Positions 46,837-61,322 of a DNA stretch of 64,000 bases are shown here, one piece after another. The notes below the pieces were generated by a model. That model worked only from the letters and a program-made list of their open reading frames with translations, did not search any database and had not been told where the DNA came from. A program made the position numbers and the translations under genes. Every line of letters begins with the position of its first letter. Positions within the stretch are counted from its first letter, which is position 1. The stretch spans positions 137,971-201,970 of the forward strand of contig NZ_AWFX01000038.1 of NCBI RefSeq assembly GCF_000463115.2, written 5' to 3'. Source of the stretch: Franconibacter helveticus LMG 23732. GTDB lineage: Bacteria > Pseudomonadota > Gammaproteobacteria > Enterobacterales > Enterobacteriaceae.

Positions 46837-48207
46837 CTACTTCTTCTTCACCGGACGCTGCCAGCCCTGAATATGGGTCTGTTTCACGCGGCTTATGACC
46901 AGTTCATCTTCAGCGATATCACGCGTTACCGTCGTGCCCGCGCCGATAGTGGCGCCGCGCGCTACGCTGACAGGCGCCACCAGCTGCGTATCGGAGCCGA
47001 CAAAGACGTCATCGCCGATAAGGGTTTTATGTTTGTTCGCGCCATCGTAGTTACAGGTGATGGTACCCGCGCCAATGTTTACATTGGCGCCGATTTCCGC
47101 ATCGCCAAGATAAGTCAGATGACCCGCCTTGGAACCTTTGCCCAGGCGCGCTTTTTTCATTTCGACAAAGTTGCCGACGTGCGCGCCCTCTTCAAGCTCA
47201 GCGCCAGGACGAAGACGTGCAAACGGGCCGATGGTGCAGGCGGAGTCAAGGCGGGCCTCTTCCACCACGGTGTAAGGGCTGATTTCGCAATCATCGCCGA
47301 TGATGCTGTTTTTGATGACGCAGCCTGCGCCGATTTTCACGCGGTTGCCAAGGGTGACGCGGCCTTCGATCACGACGTTAACGTCGATTTCTACATCGCG
47401 ACCATGTTCCAGCTCGCCGCGCAGGTCGAAACGCGCCGGATCGCGCAACATGACTCCCGCCAGCAGCAGCTTCTCTGCCTGCTCGGCCTGATAAACACGT
47501 TCCAGGCGCGCCAGTTGCAGACGGTTGTTAACCCCTTCCACTTCGCTTAAGCGCTCCGGATGCACCGCGGCGATTTCTCGCCCTTCCTGATGGGCCATGG
47601 CGATAATGTCGGTGATGTAGTATTCACCCTGGGCATTATTGTTATTCAGCTTCGCCAGCCAGCGTTTCAGATCCGCGCCATTTGCGACCAGAATACCGGT
47701 ATTGATTTCATTAATAAGGCGCTGTTCATCGCTGGCATCTTTATGTTCAACGATGCCGGTTACGGTGCCGTTCTCGCGGGTAATACGGCCATAGCCTGTG
47801 GGATCGTCAAGCTTAACCGTCAACAGACCGATGCCGCCCTGCGGTTTGGCAGCGCGCAGACGCCCAAGCGTTTCCACGCTGATGAGCGGCACATCGCCGT
47901 AGAGCATCAGAACGTCTTCATCGTCATTAAAGAACGGCGCCGCCTGTTGCATAGCATGGCCGGTACCCAGTTGCTCCGCCTGCAATACCCAGTTCAGCGA
48001 GTCGTCGCGAAGCGTTTGCTTAAGCAGTTCGCCGCCATGACCATAAACCAGATGTACGCGCTGCGCGCCTACCTGTTTAGCCGCGTCGATAACATGCTGC
48101 ACCATGGCTTTGCCGGCCAGTTGATGCAGCACCTTCGGAAGGTCGGAATACATGCGGGTGCCTTTGCCTGCTGCAAGGATCACCACGCTCATCGCACTGT
48201 TTGACAT
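46837..48207 (-). CDS. glmU: Bifunctional GlmU (acetyltransferase/uridyltransferase)
   Basis: 456 residues. The N-terminal pyrophosphorylase has [18 protein letters not shown]. The C-terminal half is a left-handed beta helix of hexapeptide repeats with the acetyl-CoA/GlcN-1-P site (for example [15 protein letters not shown]). It makes UDP-GlcNAc from glucosamine 1-phosphate. It is cotranscribed with glmS and lies downstream of atpC on the same strand. Confidence 0.98.
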   Translation of the reverse strand: MSNSAMSVVILAAGKGTRMYSDLPKVLHQLAGKAMVQHVIDAAKQVGAQRVHLVYGHGGELLKQTLRDDSLNWVLQAEQLGTGHAMQQAAPFFNDDEDVLMLYGDVPLISVETLGRLRAAKPQGGIGLLTVKLDDPTGYGRITRENGTVTGIVEHKDASDEQRLINEINTGILVANGADLKRWLAKLNNNNAQGEYYITDIIAMAHQEGREIAAVHPERLSEVEGVNNRLQLARLERVYQAEQAEKLLLAGVMLRDPARFDLRGELEHGRDVEIDVNVVIEGRVTLGNRVKIGAGCVIKNSIIGDDCEISPYTVVEEARLDSACTIGPFARLRPGAELEEGAHVGNFVEMKKARLGKGSKAGHLTYLGDAEIGANVNIGAGTITCNYDGANKHKTLIGDDVFVGSDTQLVAPVSVARGATIGAGTTVTRDIAEDELVISRVKQTHIQGWQRPVKKK

Positions 48208-48670
48208 ATCTGTCCTGACTTTTAAAAGTGAATGAAGTAAAGCGAGTTGATAATGAAAATTCTACATATTTTTCAGCATAAAAAGGATCGTTGTTAAATC
48301 CTGCGTTTTTCCACTCGCTTAACGCATCCGGGTTTATAAAAGTACCGCAAAATGGGGTTTTTGCTGGCTAAACACGAAGAAACTAAATAACAATCAGTTG
48401 GTTAATAGTTTTTTCATTTATAAAATAAAGCAGCTGTTCGCCTGCGCGTTTTCCATGACATTTTTATATTTTGTGCTGTCAGCGGGTATAAGGCTCTGCT
48501 TTGCGCCTTCATTTCTGAAGCGTTTTGAGTCTGGCAGACCACACTATTTGATCAATCATCCGAATGAACTAGTCACACAGTTGAAATACAAAGATTTGCT
48601 GTGAACGAGGCGAGTATGGGTGTAGAGAAAGTATAATAAATAACCAGCCACAGAGTGCGGCGATAATATT
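48208..48670. other. glmU upstream region without gene
   Basis: About 460 bp, AT-rich, between the atpC terminator and glmU. It should hold the glmUS promoters. A 68-codon plus-strand ORF at 48398 has no ribosome site and is not called. No NagC box could be named with confidence. Confidence 0.5.
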
Positions 48671-48679
48671 CAGATAAAA

Positions 48680-48707
48680 AAAATGCCAGTCATCAGACTG
48701 GCATTTT
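48680..48707 (-). terminator. atp operon terminator
   Basis: AAAATGCCAGTC (48680-48691), loop ATCA, GACTGGCATTTT (48696-48707). The A run to the left gives a U tail on the minus strand, 17 bp after atpC. Confidence 0.92.
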
Positions 48708-48723
48708 CACTTTCAAGCCGGTG

Positions 48724-49143
48724 TTACATCGCTTTTTTGGTCAACTCGATAACGCGCAGTTTGGCGATCGCTTTAGCCAGTTCAGCAGAAGCCTGAGCGT
48801 AGTCCACGTCGCCGTGGGAACTACGAATATGCTCTTCCGCCTTACGCTTCGATTCCAGGGCTCGCGCTTCGTCGAGATCCTGGCCACGAATCGCGGTGTC
48901 CGCGAGCACGGTTACGTTGCCCGGTTGCACTTCCAGCACGCCGCCGGAGAGATAGATAAACTCTTCGTGGCCGTGCTGTTTCACGATGCGGATCATACCA
49001 GGCTTAATGGCGGTGAGCAGCGGGGCGTGACCCGGGTAGATACCCAGTTCACCTTCACTGCCCGTAACCTGGATTTTCTCAACCAGACCAGAAAACATCT
49101 GCTGTTCTGCGCTGACGACGTCCAGGTGGTAAGTCATTGCCAT
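48724..49143 (-). CDS. atpC: ATP synthase epsilon subunit
   Basis: 139 residues, beta-sandwich N-terminus ([19 protein letters not shown]) and two C-terminal helices that can block rotation. Part of the F1 central stalk. Last gene of the atp operon. Confidence 0.98.
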   Translation of the reverse strand: MAMTYHLDVVSAEQQMFSGLVEKIQVTGSEGELGIYPGHAPLLTAIKPGMIRIVKQHGHEEFIYLSGGVLEVQPGNVTVLADTAIRGQDLDEARALESKRKAEEHIRSSHGDVDYAQASAELAKAIAKLRVIELTKKAM

Positions 49144-49163
49144 ATCACCCTCCGATTAAGGCG

Positions 49164-51436
<2,273 letters not shown>

Positions 51437-51486
51437 GAGCTTCTCCTCAATGCCTTGCGGCTTGCTTTACAGCAAGCCGCCAGACG

Positions 51487-53028
51487 TTACCAGGACTGGG
51501 TTGCTTTAAAGGAGTCGAGGAGGCTTTTCAGCTTGCCTTCGATCTCATCGTTATAGCCACCGTTCTGGTTAATCTCTTGCATCAGCGGAGCGTGGTCACG
51601 ATCAGCGTAAGCCAGCAGAGCGGCTTCAAAGCTACCGATTTTCGCCAGTTCCACATCTTCGAGGTAACCGCGTTCCGCCGCGAACAGTACCAGGCCCTGC
51701 TGTGCAACAGACATCGGCGCATACTGTTTCTGCTTGAGCAGTTCAGTTACTTTCTGACCATGGCTCAGCTGCTTACGGGTTGCTTCGTCCAGATCGGAGG
51801 CGAACTGAGAGAACGCCGCCAGTTCACGATACTGCGCCAGCGCGGTACGAATACCACCGGACAGTTTCTTGATGATCTTGGTCTGAGCAGCACCGCCCAC
51901 ACGAGATACGGAGATACCCGGGTTAACCGCCGGACGAATACCGGAGTTAAACAGGTTGGTTTCCAGGAAGATCTGACCATCGGTAATGGAAATTACGTTG
52001 GTCGGAACGAATGCGGAAACGTCACCCGCCTGGGTTTCGATGATCGGCAGCGCGGTCAGGGAGCCGGTTTTACCTTTCACTTCACCTTTCGTGAAGTTCT
52101 CTACGTATTCCGCGTTAACGCGGGATGCGCGCTCCAGCAGACGGGAGTGGAGGTAGAACACGTCGCCCGGGAATGCTTCACGTCCCGGCGGACGACGGAG
52201 CAGCAGAGAAACCTGACGGTAAGCGACAGCCTGTTTAGACAGGTCATCGTAAACAATCAGCGCGTCTTCGCCGCGGTCGCGGAAGTATTCGCCCATTGCG
52301 CAACCGGCATACGGCGCCAGATATTGCAGCGCAGCAGATTCAGAAGCGGTAGCGACCACAACGATAGTGTTGGACAGCGCGCCATGCTCTTCCAGTTTAC
52401 GAACCACGTTAGAAATGGTGGACGCTTTCTGACCGATAGCCACGTACACGCATTTGATACCGGAATCGCGCTGGTTGATGATGGCGTCGATAGCCATTGC
52501 GGTTTTACCGGTCTGACGGTCGCCGATGATCAGCTCACGCTGGCCGCGGCCGATTGGAATCATGGCGTCGACAGATTTGTAACCGGTCTGTACAGGCTGG
52601 TCTACGGACTGACGATCGATAACGCCCGGTGCGATAACTTCGATTGGCGAGAAGCCATCGTGTTCAACCGGACCTTTGCCGTCGATCGGCGCGCCGAGGG
52701 TGTTAACCACGCGACCGAGCAGGCCACGGCCAACCGGCACTTCAAGAATACGGCCAGTACACTTAACCTTCATGCCTTCGGCGAGGTCAGAGTAAGGACC
52801 CATAACTACCGCACCTACGGAGTCGCGCTCCAGGTTCAGTGCGATAGCGTAACGGTTACCCGGCAGGGAGATCATTTCACCCTGCATACAATCGGCCAGG
52901 CCGTGAATGCGGATAACACCGTCACTTACAGAAACAATAGTACCTTCGTTATGAGCTTCGCTCACAACATTGAACTGAGCAATGCGCTGCTTGATCAGTT
53001 CGCTGATTTCGGTGGAATTCAGTTGCAT
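51487..53028 (-). CDS. atpA: ATP synthase alpha subunit
   Basis: 513 residues, non-catalytic nucleotide-binding F1 subunit with P loop GDRQTGKTA and the [10 protein letters not shown] signature. Length as in E. coli. Confidence 0.99.
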   Translation of the reverse strand: MQLNSTEISELIKQRIAQFNVVSEAHNEGTIVSVSDGVIRIHGLADCMQGEMISLPGNRYAIALNLERDSVGAVVMGPYSDLAEGMKVKCTGRILEVPVGRGLLGRVVNTLGAPIDGKGPVEHDGFSPIEVIAPGVIDRQSVDQPVQTGYKSVDAMIPIGRGQRELIIGDRQTGKTAMAIDAIINQRDSGIKCVYVAIGQKASTISNVVRKLEEHGALSNTIVVVATASESAALQYLAPYAGCAMGEYFRDRGEDALIVYDDLSKQAVAYRQVSLLLRRPPGREAFPGDVFYLHSRLLERASRVNAEYVENFTKGEVKGKTGSLTALPIIETQAGDVSAFVPTNVISITDGQIFLETNLFNSGIRPAVNPGISVSRVGGAAQTKIIKKLSGGIRTALAQYRELAAFSQFASDLDEATRKQLSHGQKVTELLKQKQYAPMSVAQQGLVLFAAERGYLEDVELAKIGSFEAALLAYADRDHAPLMQEINQNGGYNDEIEGKLKSLLDSFKATQSW

Positions 53029-53040
53029 GCTCCAGTCCCC

Positions 53041-53574
53041 TTAAGACTGCAAGACGTCTGCAAGGCGCTCAAGACGGCCGCGCACGCTGCCATCAATGAC
53101 CATATCACCCGCACGGATGATGACGCCTGCCATTACAGACTTATCGATTTTGCAATTCAGCTTAACTTTGCGTGACAGACGTTTTTCCATCGCGGCGCTG
53201 ATTTTCGCAAGCTGTTCGTCGCTTAACGCGCTGGCTGAGGTGACATCCACCTCAACGATAGCCTCAAGGGCTGCGCGCAGTTGCATGAACTGCTCAAGAA
53301 CATCAGGAAGGACCTTCAGACGACCGTTTTCCGCCATCACCCGAATCAGGTTCTGGCCATTTTCGTCCAGCTGGTCACCGCAAATTGCGATAAACGACTT
53401 AGCGAGCGTTTCCGGCGCCACGGCGCCGGAGAGAAGCTCTGCCATTTGTTCGTTTTTAGCCACCTCAGCGGCAAACGCCAGCATGTTCTGCCAGCGGTCG
53501 ATGCTCTGGTGTTCGACGGCAAAGTCAAAAGCTGCTTTGGCGTAGGGGCGAGCTACCGTTACAAATTCAGACAT
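53041..53574 (-). CDS. atpH: ATP synthase delta subunit
   Basis: 177 residues. The N-terminal helical domain [16 protein letters not shown] binds the top of F1, and the C-terminus contacts subunit b. Twelve bases separate it from atpA. Confidence 0.98.
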   Translation of the reverse strand: MSEFVTVARPYAKAAFDFAVEHQSIDRWQNMLAFAAEVAKNEQMAELLSGAVAPETLAKSFIAICGDQLDENGQNLIRVMAENGRLKVLPDVLEQFMQLRAALEAIVEVDVTSASALSDEQLAKISAAMEKRLSRKVKLNCKIDKSVMAGVIIRAGDMVIDGSVRGRLERLADVLQS

Positions 53575-53588
53575 CAGCCCCTCCCTCC

Positions 53589-54059
53589 TTACAGTTCAGC
53601 GACAAGTTTATCCACGATGTCGCTGTTAGCAGCTTCATCCACGGAACGTTCGATGATCTTCTCGGCGCCAGCAACAGCCAGCGTAGCGACTTGCTTACGC
53701 AGCTCTTCGCGTGCGCGTTTGCGTTCGGCTTCGATTTCAGCCTGCGCCTGCGCGACGATTTTGTTACGTTCCTGCTCTGCTTCAGCTTTGGCTTCGTCCA
53801 GGATCTGCGCGCGGCGTTTGTTCGCCTGCTCGATGATTACCTGAGCTTCCGCCTTCGCTTTTTTCAGCTGGTCGGTCGCGTTGGCCTGTGCAAGGTCCAA
53901 ATCCTTTTTAGCTCGTTCAGCAGAAGCAAGGCCGTCAGCAATTTCTTTTTGACGCTTTTCGATGGCAGCCATTAAAGGCGGCCATACATACTTCATGCAG
54001 AACAGAACGAACAGGACAAACGCGATGGCCTGGCCGAGGATTGTTGCGTTAAGATTCAC
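53589..54059 (-). CDS. atpF: ATP synthase subunit b
   Basis: 156 residues: one N-terminal membrane segment ([20 protein letters not shown]) and a long charged helix that dimerises as the peripheral stalk. Length as in E. coli. Confidence 0.98.
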   Translation of the reverse strand: MNLNATILGQAIAFVLFVLFCMKYVWPPLMAAIEKRQKEIADGLASAERAKKDLDLAQANATDQLKKAKAEAQVIIEQANKRRAQILDEAKAEAEQERNKIVAQAQAEIEAERKRAREELRKQVATLAVAGAEKIIERSVDEAANSDIVDKLVAEL

Positions 54060-54104
54060 AGCACAATGCCTCTTATCTGGTTAATGTTCTGATATTGCCC
54101 GTTA

Positions 54105-54393
<289 letters not shown>

Positions 54394-54415
54394 GCAGTAG
54401 TGTTGAGTTAAAAAA

Positions 54416-55623
<1,208 letters not shown>

Positions 55624-56237
55624 AAGATTTTACTCCTGCTCCCTTTGAGGTATGTCGCGTGTCGTATAAAACTGTCTTTGCAGCTCAGAGTCAAGCTTCA
55701 AAAAGCGCTCAAATTATACGGGGCGGCCTCGTGATTTCAAACAATAAGTAGCTAAAAGGTGAATAAATGTTTAAATAATTTTCAGCACAGCGTTTTTCAC
55801 ACTTTTTATGAAACGGCCGCGTGAAAAGCGAAATTGACGTAACGCGCGTAATAACGGCAAATAAAGCGTGCTTTAGATCACATTCTTAACATTACCCCGG
55901 CAGGGAAATTTATTTCATTTAAGAATGTTAATCACTTATCTTATTGAAATGGGTTAACTTTATTTTATCCATTTCATAAAAGTGAGAAAAACACGATAAA
56001 AACCTTTTATTGACATCCGCGACAAAAATTTAACATTTAAACTTTGCCAAAGCATACTTTTAGCAGGCTGATATTTTCGCGGTTGATTATTTAAATTGGC
56101 ATACAAAACGTGCGCCGTTAAGAAACAGAAAAGCCACAGTAAATAAAGGGTAAAACTTCCGACACGCCGATCGCCTGTTTTTAAGGCTGTAATTAACAAA
56201 ATGGAAACATCCTTATTTCCACTTTTTTTGATAAAAA
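55624..56237. other. atp operon upstream region without gene
   Basis: 614 bp, very AT-rich between atpI and rsmG. It must hold the main atp promoter. No ORF here has coding character; a 79-codon minus-strand frame at 55960-56199 has no ribosome site. Confidence 0.6.
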
Positions 56238-56861
56238 TTAAATATTGTTTGGTTTAATCGTAACCAGATGCCGTTCGCCTTCCAGAGACGGTACCCTGAG
56301 CGGCACGATTTCATCAACGCTAAAGCCTGCCGGAAGCGAGGCGATTTCATCATCAGGACGCAATCCTTTTAACGCGTAAAACCGCCCCTCCCCTGCCGGC
56401 AAATGATGGCACCAGTTCACCATATCGGACAATGAGGCGAAGGCGCGGCTGATAACCCCATCAAACGGCGGCTCAGCGGGGAACGCCTCCACGCGGCTTT
56501 GTACCGGCGTGATATTTTCCAGCTTCAACTCATGCTGCACTTGCTTTAGAAAGCGAACGCGTTTGCCAAGGCTATCCAGCAGCGTGAAATGCGCCTGCGG
56601 CATCACTATAGCCAGCGGAATGCCTGGCAAGCCAGGTCCCGTGCCGACATCAATAAAACGCGTTCCTTTCAGATAAGGCGCAACGACAATGCTGTCCAGG
56701 ATGTGACGCACCAACATTTCCTGCGGATCGCGTACGGATGTCAGGTTATAAGCCTTATTCCATTTGTTCAGCATCTCCACATAAGCCAGCAACTGCTCTT
56801 TCTGGCGATCGGGCAGCGAAATAGCCGCAGCATCCAGCAGACGATTGAGTGAATTGAGCAC
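56238..56861 (-). CDS. rsmG: 16S rRNA (guanine527-N7)-methyltransferase RsmG
   Basis: 207-residue SAM methyltransferase (GidB). [17 protein letters not shown] is the SAM-binding glycine loop. It modifies G527 of 16S rRNA. It follows mnmG with a hairpin between them. Length as in E. coli. Confidence 0.97.
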   Translation of the reverse strand: MLNSLNRLLDAAAISLPDRQKEQLLAYVEMLNKWNKAYNLTSVRDPQEMLVRHILDSIVVAPYLKGTRFIDVGTGPGLPGIPLAIVMPQAHFTLLDSLGKRVRFLKQVQHELKLENITPVQSRVEAFPAEPPFDGVISRAFASLSDMVNWCHHLPAGEGRFYALKGLRPDDEIASLPAGFSVDEIVPLRVPSLEGERHLVTIKPNNI

Positions 56862-56879
56862 AACGGTATCCCAAAAAAA

Positions 56880-56900
56880 GGGCCAGTCAGTTGCTGGCCC
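56880..56900 (-). terminator. Terminator or attenuator between mnmG and rsmG
   Basis: GGGCCAG (56880-56886) pairs with CTGGCCC (56894-56900), and an A run at 56873-56879 gives a U tail on the minus strand. It ends just before rsmG, so part of rsmG expression should depend on readthrough or its own promoter. Confidence 0.8.
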
Positions 56901-56913
56901 ATGTTTAACACGT

Positions 56914-58803
56914 TCAGGCGCTGCGGCGCAGCAGCCCTTGTTTTTTCAGCCAGACCAGCAGAATGGAGATAGCGGCTGGAGTTATCCCGGAGATGCGGGA
57001 CGCCTGGCCGATTGAAGCCGGTTTATGGTCGTTCAGCTTGGCGATAACCTCATTGGAGAGGCCATTTACCTGACGGTAGTCAAGCGTTGCCGGCAAAAGC
57101 GTATTTTCATTGCGCTGTTGCTTTTCAATCTCATCCTGCTGGCGAGCAATATAACCTTCGTACTTGACCTGAATCTCAACCTGCTCGGCGGCCTGAACAT
57201 CAGCCAGGCCCGGGGCGAAATGACTCATTTTTACCAGCTGCTCGTAAGTCATTTCCGGACGACGCAGCAGGTCTTCACCACTCGCTTCACGGGAAAGCGG
57301 CGCGGTTAAGTGAGCATTCACTTCTGCTACGTTTTCAGCCCCCGGGTGCACCCAGGTTTCTTTAAGGCGCTGGCGCTCGCGCTCAATGCTTTCCAGCTTC
57401 TCATTGAAGCGCGCCCAGCGCTCGTCATCCACCAGGCCCAGTTCGCGGCCGATGGCGGTCAGGCGCAGGTCGGCATTGTCCTCGCGAAGCATCAAACGAT
57501 ATTCCGCGCGGGAAGTGAACATACGGTAAGGCTCTTTCGTGCCAAGAGTGCAGAGATCGTCAACCAGTACGCCGAGATAAGCCTGATCGCGACGCGGCGC
57601 CCAACCCTCTTTTTCAGCGGAATAACGGCCAGCGTTCAGACCTGCCAGCAGGCCCTGGGCGGCAGCTTCTTCGTAGCCTGTGGTGCCGTTGATTTGTCCT
57701 GCAAAGAACAAACCCTGAATATATTTGCTTTCCAGCGTCGGCTTCAGGTCGCGCGGGTCGAAGAAATCGTACTCAATCGCATAGCCCGGACGCACGATGC
57801 GCGCGTTTTCCATTCCCTTCATGGAACGGACGATTTGCATCTGCACATCGAACGGCAGGCTGGTGGAGATGCCGTTCGGATAAATTTCATTGCTGGTCAG
57901 CCCTTCTGGCTCCAGGAAGATTTGGTGCGCGTTGCGATCGGCGAAGCGCATCACTTTATCTTCGATAGAAGGGCAGTAGCGCGGACCGATCCCTTCGATG
58001 ATCCCGGCGTACATCGGGCTGCGATCGAGGTTATTGCGGATCACGTCATGGGTTTTCTCGTTCGTATGCGTGATATAGCAAGGCACCTGAGCCGGATGCT
58101 GCGAGGCCGATCCCATGAACGAGAAGACCGGCATCGGATTGTCGCCGTGCTGCTGCGCAAGCTCGCTGAAGTCGATGGTGCGGGCGTCGATGCGCGGCGG
58201 CGTACCGGTTTTCAGGCGATTTACGCGCAGCGGCAATTCCCGCAGACGACGGGCCAGCGGGATGGATGGCGGGTCGCCTGCGCGGCCGCCGCTGTAATTA
58301 TCGAGGCCGATATGGATTTTGCCGTCAAGGAAAGTGCCGACAGTCAGCACCACGGCTTTAGCGCGAAACTTCAGGCCCATTTGCGTCACAGCGCCGACAA
58401 CGCGATCGTTTTCTACGATCAGGTCGTCCACGGCCTGCTGGAAGATCATCAGATTGGGCTGGTTCTCAAGCGCAGTGCGTACGGCCTGTTTATAAAGCAC
58501 GCGGTCGGCCTGTGCGCGGGTGGCGCGAACAGCGGGGCCTTTGCTCGCGTTTAGTATCCTAAACTGAATACCGCCCTGATCGATCGCTTTTGCCATTAAC
58601 CCGCCGAGGGCGTCCACTTCCTTAACCAGATGTCCTTTACCAATACCGCCAATGGCCGGGTTGCAGGACATCTGCCCCAGCGTGTCGATATTGTGTGTCA
58701 GTAGCAGAGTCTGTTGACCCATACGTGCAGCGGCCATCGCGGCCTCAGTACCTGCATGACCCCCGCCAATGATAATGACGTCAAAAGGATCCGGATAAAA
58801 CAT
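56914..58803 (-). CDS. mnmG: tRNA modification FAD enzyme MnmG (GidA)
   Basis: 629 residues, FAD-binding enzyme that with MnmE modifies U34. The N-terminal [17 protein letters not shown] is the FAD motif. The C-terminal helical part ends in QGLLRRSA. It starts next to oriC, and its transcription leads away from the origin. Length as in E. coli. Confidence 0.98.
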   Translation of the reverse strand: MFYPDPFDVIIIGGGHAGTEAAMAAARMGQQTLLLTHNIDTLGQMSCNPAIGGIGKGHLVKEVDALGGLMAKAIDQGGIQFRILNASKGPAVRATRAQADRVLYKQAVRTALENQPNLMIFQQAVDDLIVENDRVVGAVTQMGLKFRAKAVVLTVGTFLDGKIHIGLDNYSGGRAGDPPSIPLARRLRELPLRVNRLKTGTPPRIDARTIDFSELAQQHGDNPMPVFSFMGSASQHPAQVPCYITHTNEKTHDVIRNNLDRSPMYAGIIEGIGPRYCPSIEDKVMRFADRNAHQIFLEPEGLTSNEIYPNGISTSLPFDVQMQIVRSMKGMENARIVRPGYAIEYDFFDPRDLKPTLESKYIQGLFFAGQINGTTGYEEAAAQGLLAGLNAGRYSAEKEGWAPRRDQAYLGVLVDDLCTLGTKEPYRMFTSRAEYRLMLREDNADLRLTAIGRELGLVDDERWARFNEKLESIERERQRLKETWVHPGAENVAEVNAHLTAPLSREASGEDLLRRPEMTYEQLVKMSHFAPGLADVQAAEQVEIQVKYEGYIARQQDEIEKQQRNENTLLPATLDYRQVNGLSNEVIAKLNDHKPASIGQASRISGITPAAISILLVWLKKQGLLRRSA

Positions 58804-58891
58804 GGTGGTGTAACCTCGCGGTGTGGCGAATGAGGGTGAGAATGTCCCGGGCCGTGGATTCTACTCAACTTTAGCGTATCGAGAAAGCATC

Positions 58892-59176
58892 GGGATCGTT
58901 GGTATTAAAAAGAAGATCTTTTATATAGGGATCTTTTTTACTGTGATCTCTTATTAAGATCGTCCTGTCCTGTGGATAACGCAAAACCTGCTATGAGGAT
59001 CAAGACGTTATCCTGGATCGCTTGCTGTGAATGATCGGTGATCCCACACCGTATAAGCTGGGATCAGAAACGAGGGTTATGCACAACTCAAAAAGTAAAC
59101 AACGGTTATACCTTGGATAACTACGGCTTGATCCAAGCTTTTCAGCAGCTTTATCCACAGAAAAAATTTGATCGTG
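58892..59176. other. oriC: Chromosomal replication origin oriC
   Basis: Between mnmG and mioC as in E. coli. Three AT-rich 13-mers start GATCT at 58915 (GATCTTTTATATA), 58930 (GATCTTTTTTACT) and 58945 (GATCTCTTATTAA), exactly 15 bases apart. DnaA boxes: R1 TGTGGATAA 58971-58979, R2-type TTATGCACA 59077-59085, R3-type CTTGGATAA 59112-59120, R4 TTATCCACA 59151-59159. An IHF-like site ATCAA-N4-TTA lies at 58999-59010, followed by TTATCCTGG, a possible extra box. About 12 GATC sites occur in 280 bp. Confidence 0.95.
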
Positions 59177-59183
59177 ATAGCAA

Positions 59184-59624
59184 TTAGAGCAAATTTTTCC
59201 AGGATCCCAGCCAGATTTCGGCCGGATCTTCCGGAATGTCGTGATCGAGAATGTTAATTTTCAGCAGATCGCCGACGCGTTTCGCACCGCAAGCGGTAAG
59301 CAGCTCATCTATTTTCTCAATGGCGCCACAGAAGGTGTCATATTCGCGGCTGCCGATACCGATAGCGCCGTAGCGTAAATTGCTCAGATCGGGGCGCTGT
59401 TCGTTCAGCTCATCGTAAAGCGGCTGAAGGTTATCCGGCAGATCGCCTGCGCCATGGGTTGAGCTAACCACCAGCCAGACGCCTTCTTTATTAAGGTCTT
59501 CCAGCAGCGGCCCATGAAACGTTTCTGTCGAAACATTCGCTTCTTCCAGCTTTTCCGCCAGATGCTCGGCCACGTATTCTGCGCCGCCCAGGGTGCTGCC
59601 GCTAATCAGGGTAATGTCTGCCAT
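59184..59624 (-). CDS. mioC: Flavodoxin-like protein MioC
   Basis: 146-residue flavodoxin fold, with the FMN phosphate loop GSTLGGAEYVAE near the N-terminus. E. coli MioC is an FMN protein needed for biotin synthase activity. It sits beside oriC; its transcription runs toward the origin and is linked to replication control. Confidence 0.96.
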   Translation of the reverse strand: MADITLISGSTLGGAEYVAEHLAEKLEEANVSTETFHGPLLEDLNKEGVWLVVSSTHGAGDLPDNLQPLYDELNEQRPDLSNLRYGAIGIGSREYDTFCGAIEKIDELLTACGAKRVGDLLKINILDHDIPEDPAEIWLGSWKNLL

Positions 59625-59684
59625 AGTGTCCCGCCTTTAGTGAAACGACGTGCATTGTACGCTGTGCGCGGGCTGGGATCTACC

Positions 59685-59693
59685 TGTGGATAA
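59685..59693. promoter_or_regulatory. DnaA box at the mioC promoter
   Basis: TGTGGATAA, a consensus box about 61-69 bp upstream of the mioC start. DnaA repression of mioC through such a box is known in E. coli. Confidence 0.75.
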
Positions 59694-59714
59694 TATGGGT
59701 ATTGAAATAGCGCT

Positions 59715-60173
59715 TCACGGGCGGATAGTACGCATGATCGGGTTTTGCAGCGAGATCAATGTCTCAGTGGACTGAATTTCATCAATTGTTTGGATCTTGT
59801 TGATAAGTACCTGTTGCAGCGCGTCAATAGAACGGCACATTACCTTAATAAAGATGCTGTAATGCCCTGTGGTGTAATAAGCCTCCGTTACTTCTTCCAG
59901 AATCTCGAGTTTTGCCAGCGCAGCGGGATAATCTTTCGCGCTCTTGAGAATAATGCCGATAAAGCAGCACACGTCATAGCCAAGCTGTTTCGGGCTGACG
60001 TCTATCCGCGCGCCGGTAATAATGCCCGCCTGCTTCATCTTCTCAACCCGCACATGAATGGTGCCAGGGCTAACGCCGAATTGCTTGGCGAGTTCTGCGT
60101 AAGCGGTGCGCGCATTTGCCATGAGCGCCTCCAGAATGCCGCGGTCCAGATTATCGATCTGATAATTTTCCAT
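59715..60173 (-). CDS. asnC: Lrp/AsnC-family regulator AsnC
   Basis: 152 residues from ATG 60173 (MENYQIDNLDRG), the family start. A GTG one codon earlier is possible. N-terminal helix-turn-helix (QFGVSPGTIHVRVEKMKQ) and C-terminal RAM domain. It activates asnA when asparagine is low and is divergent from it. Confidence 0.97.
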   Translation of the reverse strand: MENYQIDNLDRGILEALMANARTAYAELAKQFGVSPGTIHVRVEKMKQAGIITGARIDVSPKQLGYDVCCFIGIILKSAKDYPAALAKLEILEEVTEAYYTTGHYSIFIKVMCRSIDALQQVLINKIQTIDEIQSTETLISLQNPIMRTIRP

Positions 60174-60326
60174 CACTTTTTCCTATGACAAATAGAGATT
60201 CCTGATTTTGGCTGCCTTCATTTTAACGAAACAAAACCGTAATGGCCTTTTTTATTATTGATTATTGAATATCACCCGCTTCCTGTTGCTTAATCACTGC
60301 ACTGGACGCACAGGAGTCGCTAAAAA

Positions 60327-61319
60327 ATGAAAACCGCTTATATCGCTAAACAACGCCAGATCAGCTTCGTTAAATCCCACTTTTCACGCCAGCTGGAGGA
60401 AAAGCTTGGCCTGATTGAAGTGCAGGCGCCGATTTTAAGCCGCCTCGGAGATGGCACGCAGGATAACTTATCCGGCAGCGAAAAAGCGGTGCAGGTAAAG
60501 GTGAAAACGCTGCCGCAGGCGCAGTTTGAGGTCGTGCATTCACTGGCGAAATGGAAACGCAAAACGCTGGGCCAGCATGATTTCAGCGCCGGTGAAGGGC
60601 TGTATACCCATATGAAAGCGCTGCGCCCGGATGAAGACCGTCTTTCTGCGGTGCATTCGGTTTATGTGGACCAGTGGGACTGGGAACGCGTAATGGGCGA
60701 CGGCGAACGTCATCTCGGCACCCTGAAGCAGACGGTAGAAACGCTCTGGGCGGCGATCAAAGCCACAGAAGCGGCAGTCAGTGAGCAGTTCGGTCTGAAG
60801 CCTTCTTTACCGGATCAGATCCACTTTGTTCACAGCGAAACGCTGCAAAGCCGCTTTCCGGGCCTGGATGCAAAAGGACGCGAGCGCGCCATCACCAGAG
60901 AGCTGGGCGCGGTGTTTCTTATCGGCATCGGCGGCAAGCTGGCCGACGGCAAACGCCACGACGTTCGCGCGCCTGATTATGATGACTGGACAACGGCGAG
61001 CGAAGGCGGCTTTGCCGGACTGAACGGCGATATTCTGGTCTGGAACCCTGTGCTTGAAGACGCTTTTGAAATTTCGTCCATGGGCATTCGCGTGGATGGC
61101 GAAGCGCTGAAACGCCAGCTGGCGCTGACGGGCGATGAAGACAGGCTGGCGCTGGAATGGCACCAGTCGCTGTTAAAAGGGGAAATGCCGCAGACGATTG
61201 GCGGCGGCATCGGCCAGTCGCGTCTGACCATGCTCCTTCTCCAGCTGCCGCATATCGGTCAGGTACAGTGCGGCGTGTGGCCTGCCGAAGTGCAGGAAAG
61301 CGTCAGCGGTCTGTTATAA
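60327..61319 (+). CDS. asnA: Aspartate-ammonia ligase (asparagine synthetase A)
   Basis: 330 residues, ammonia-dependent asparagine synthetase with a class II aminoacyl-tRNA synthetase fold. N-terminus [20 protein letters not shown] and the C-terminal [16 protein letters not shown] match the family. Divergent from its activator asnC. Only three bases separate its stop from the viaA stop. Confidence 0.98.
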   Translation: MKTAYIAKQRQISFVKSHFSRQLEEKLGLIEVQAPILSRLGDGTQDNLSGSEKAVQVKVKTLPQAQFEVVHSLAKWKRKTLGQHDFSAGEGLYTHMKALRPDEDRLSAVHSVYVDQWDWERVMGDGERHLGTLKQTVETLWAAIKATEAAVSEQFGLKPSLPDQIHFVHSETLQSRFPGLDAKGRERAITRELGAVFLIGIGGKLADGKRHDVRAPDYDDWTTASEGGFAGLNGDILVWNPVLEDAFEISSMGIRVDGEALKRQLALTGDEDRLALEWHQSLLKGEMPQTIGGGIGQSRLTMLLLQLPHIGQVQCGVWPAEVQESVSGLL

Positions 61320-61322
61320 GGT

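Noticed and set aside
48398-48604. 68-codon ORF between glmU and atpC
   Set aside because: No ribosome binding site, and base composition is like the surrounding non-coding DNA.
55960-56199. 79-codon ORF between atpI and rsmG
   Set aside because: AT-rich noncoding region, no ribosome site, unlikely residue composition.
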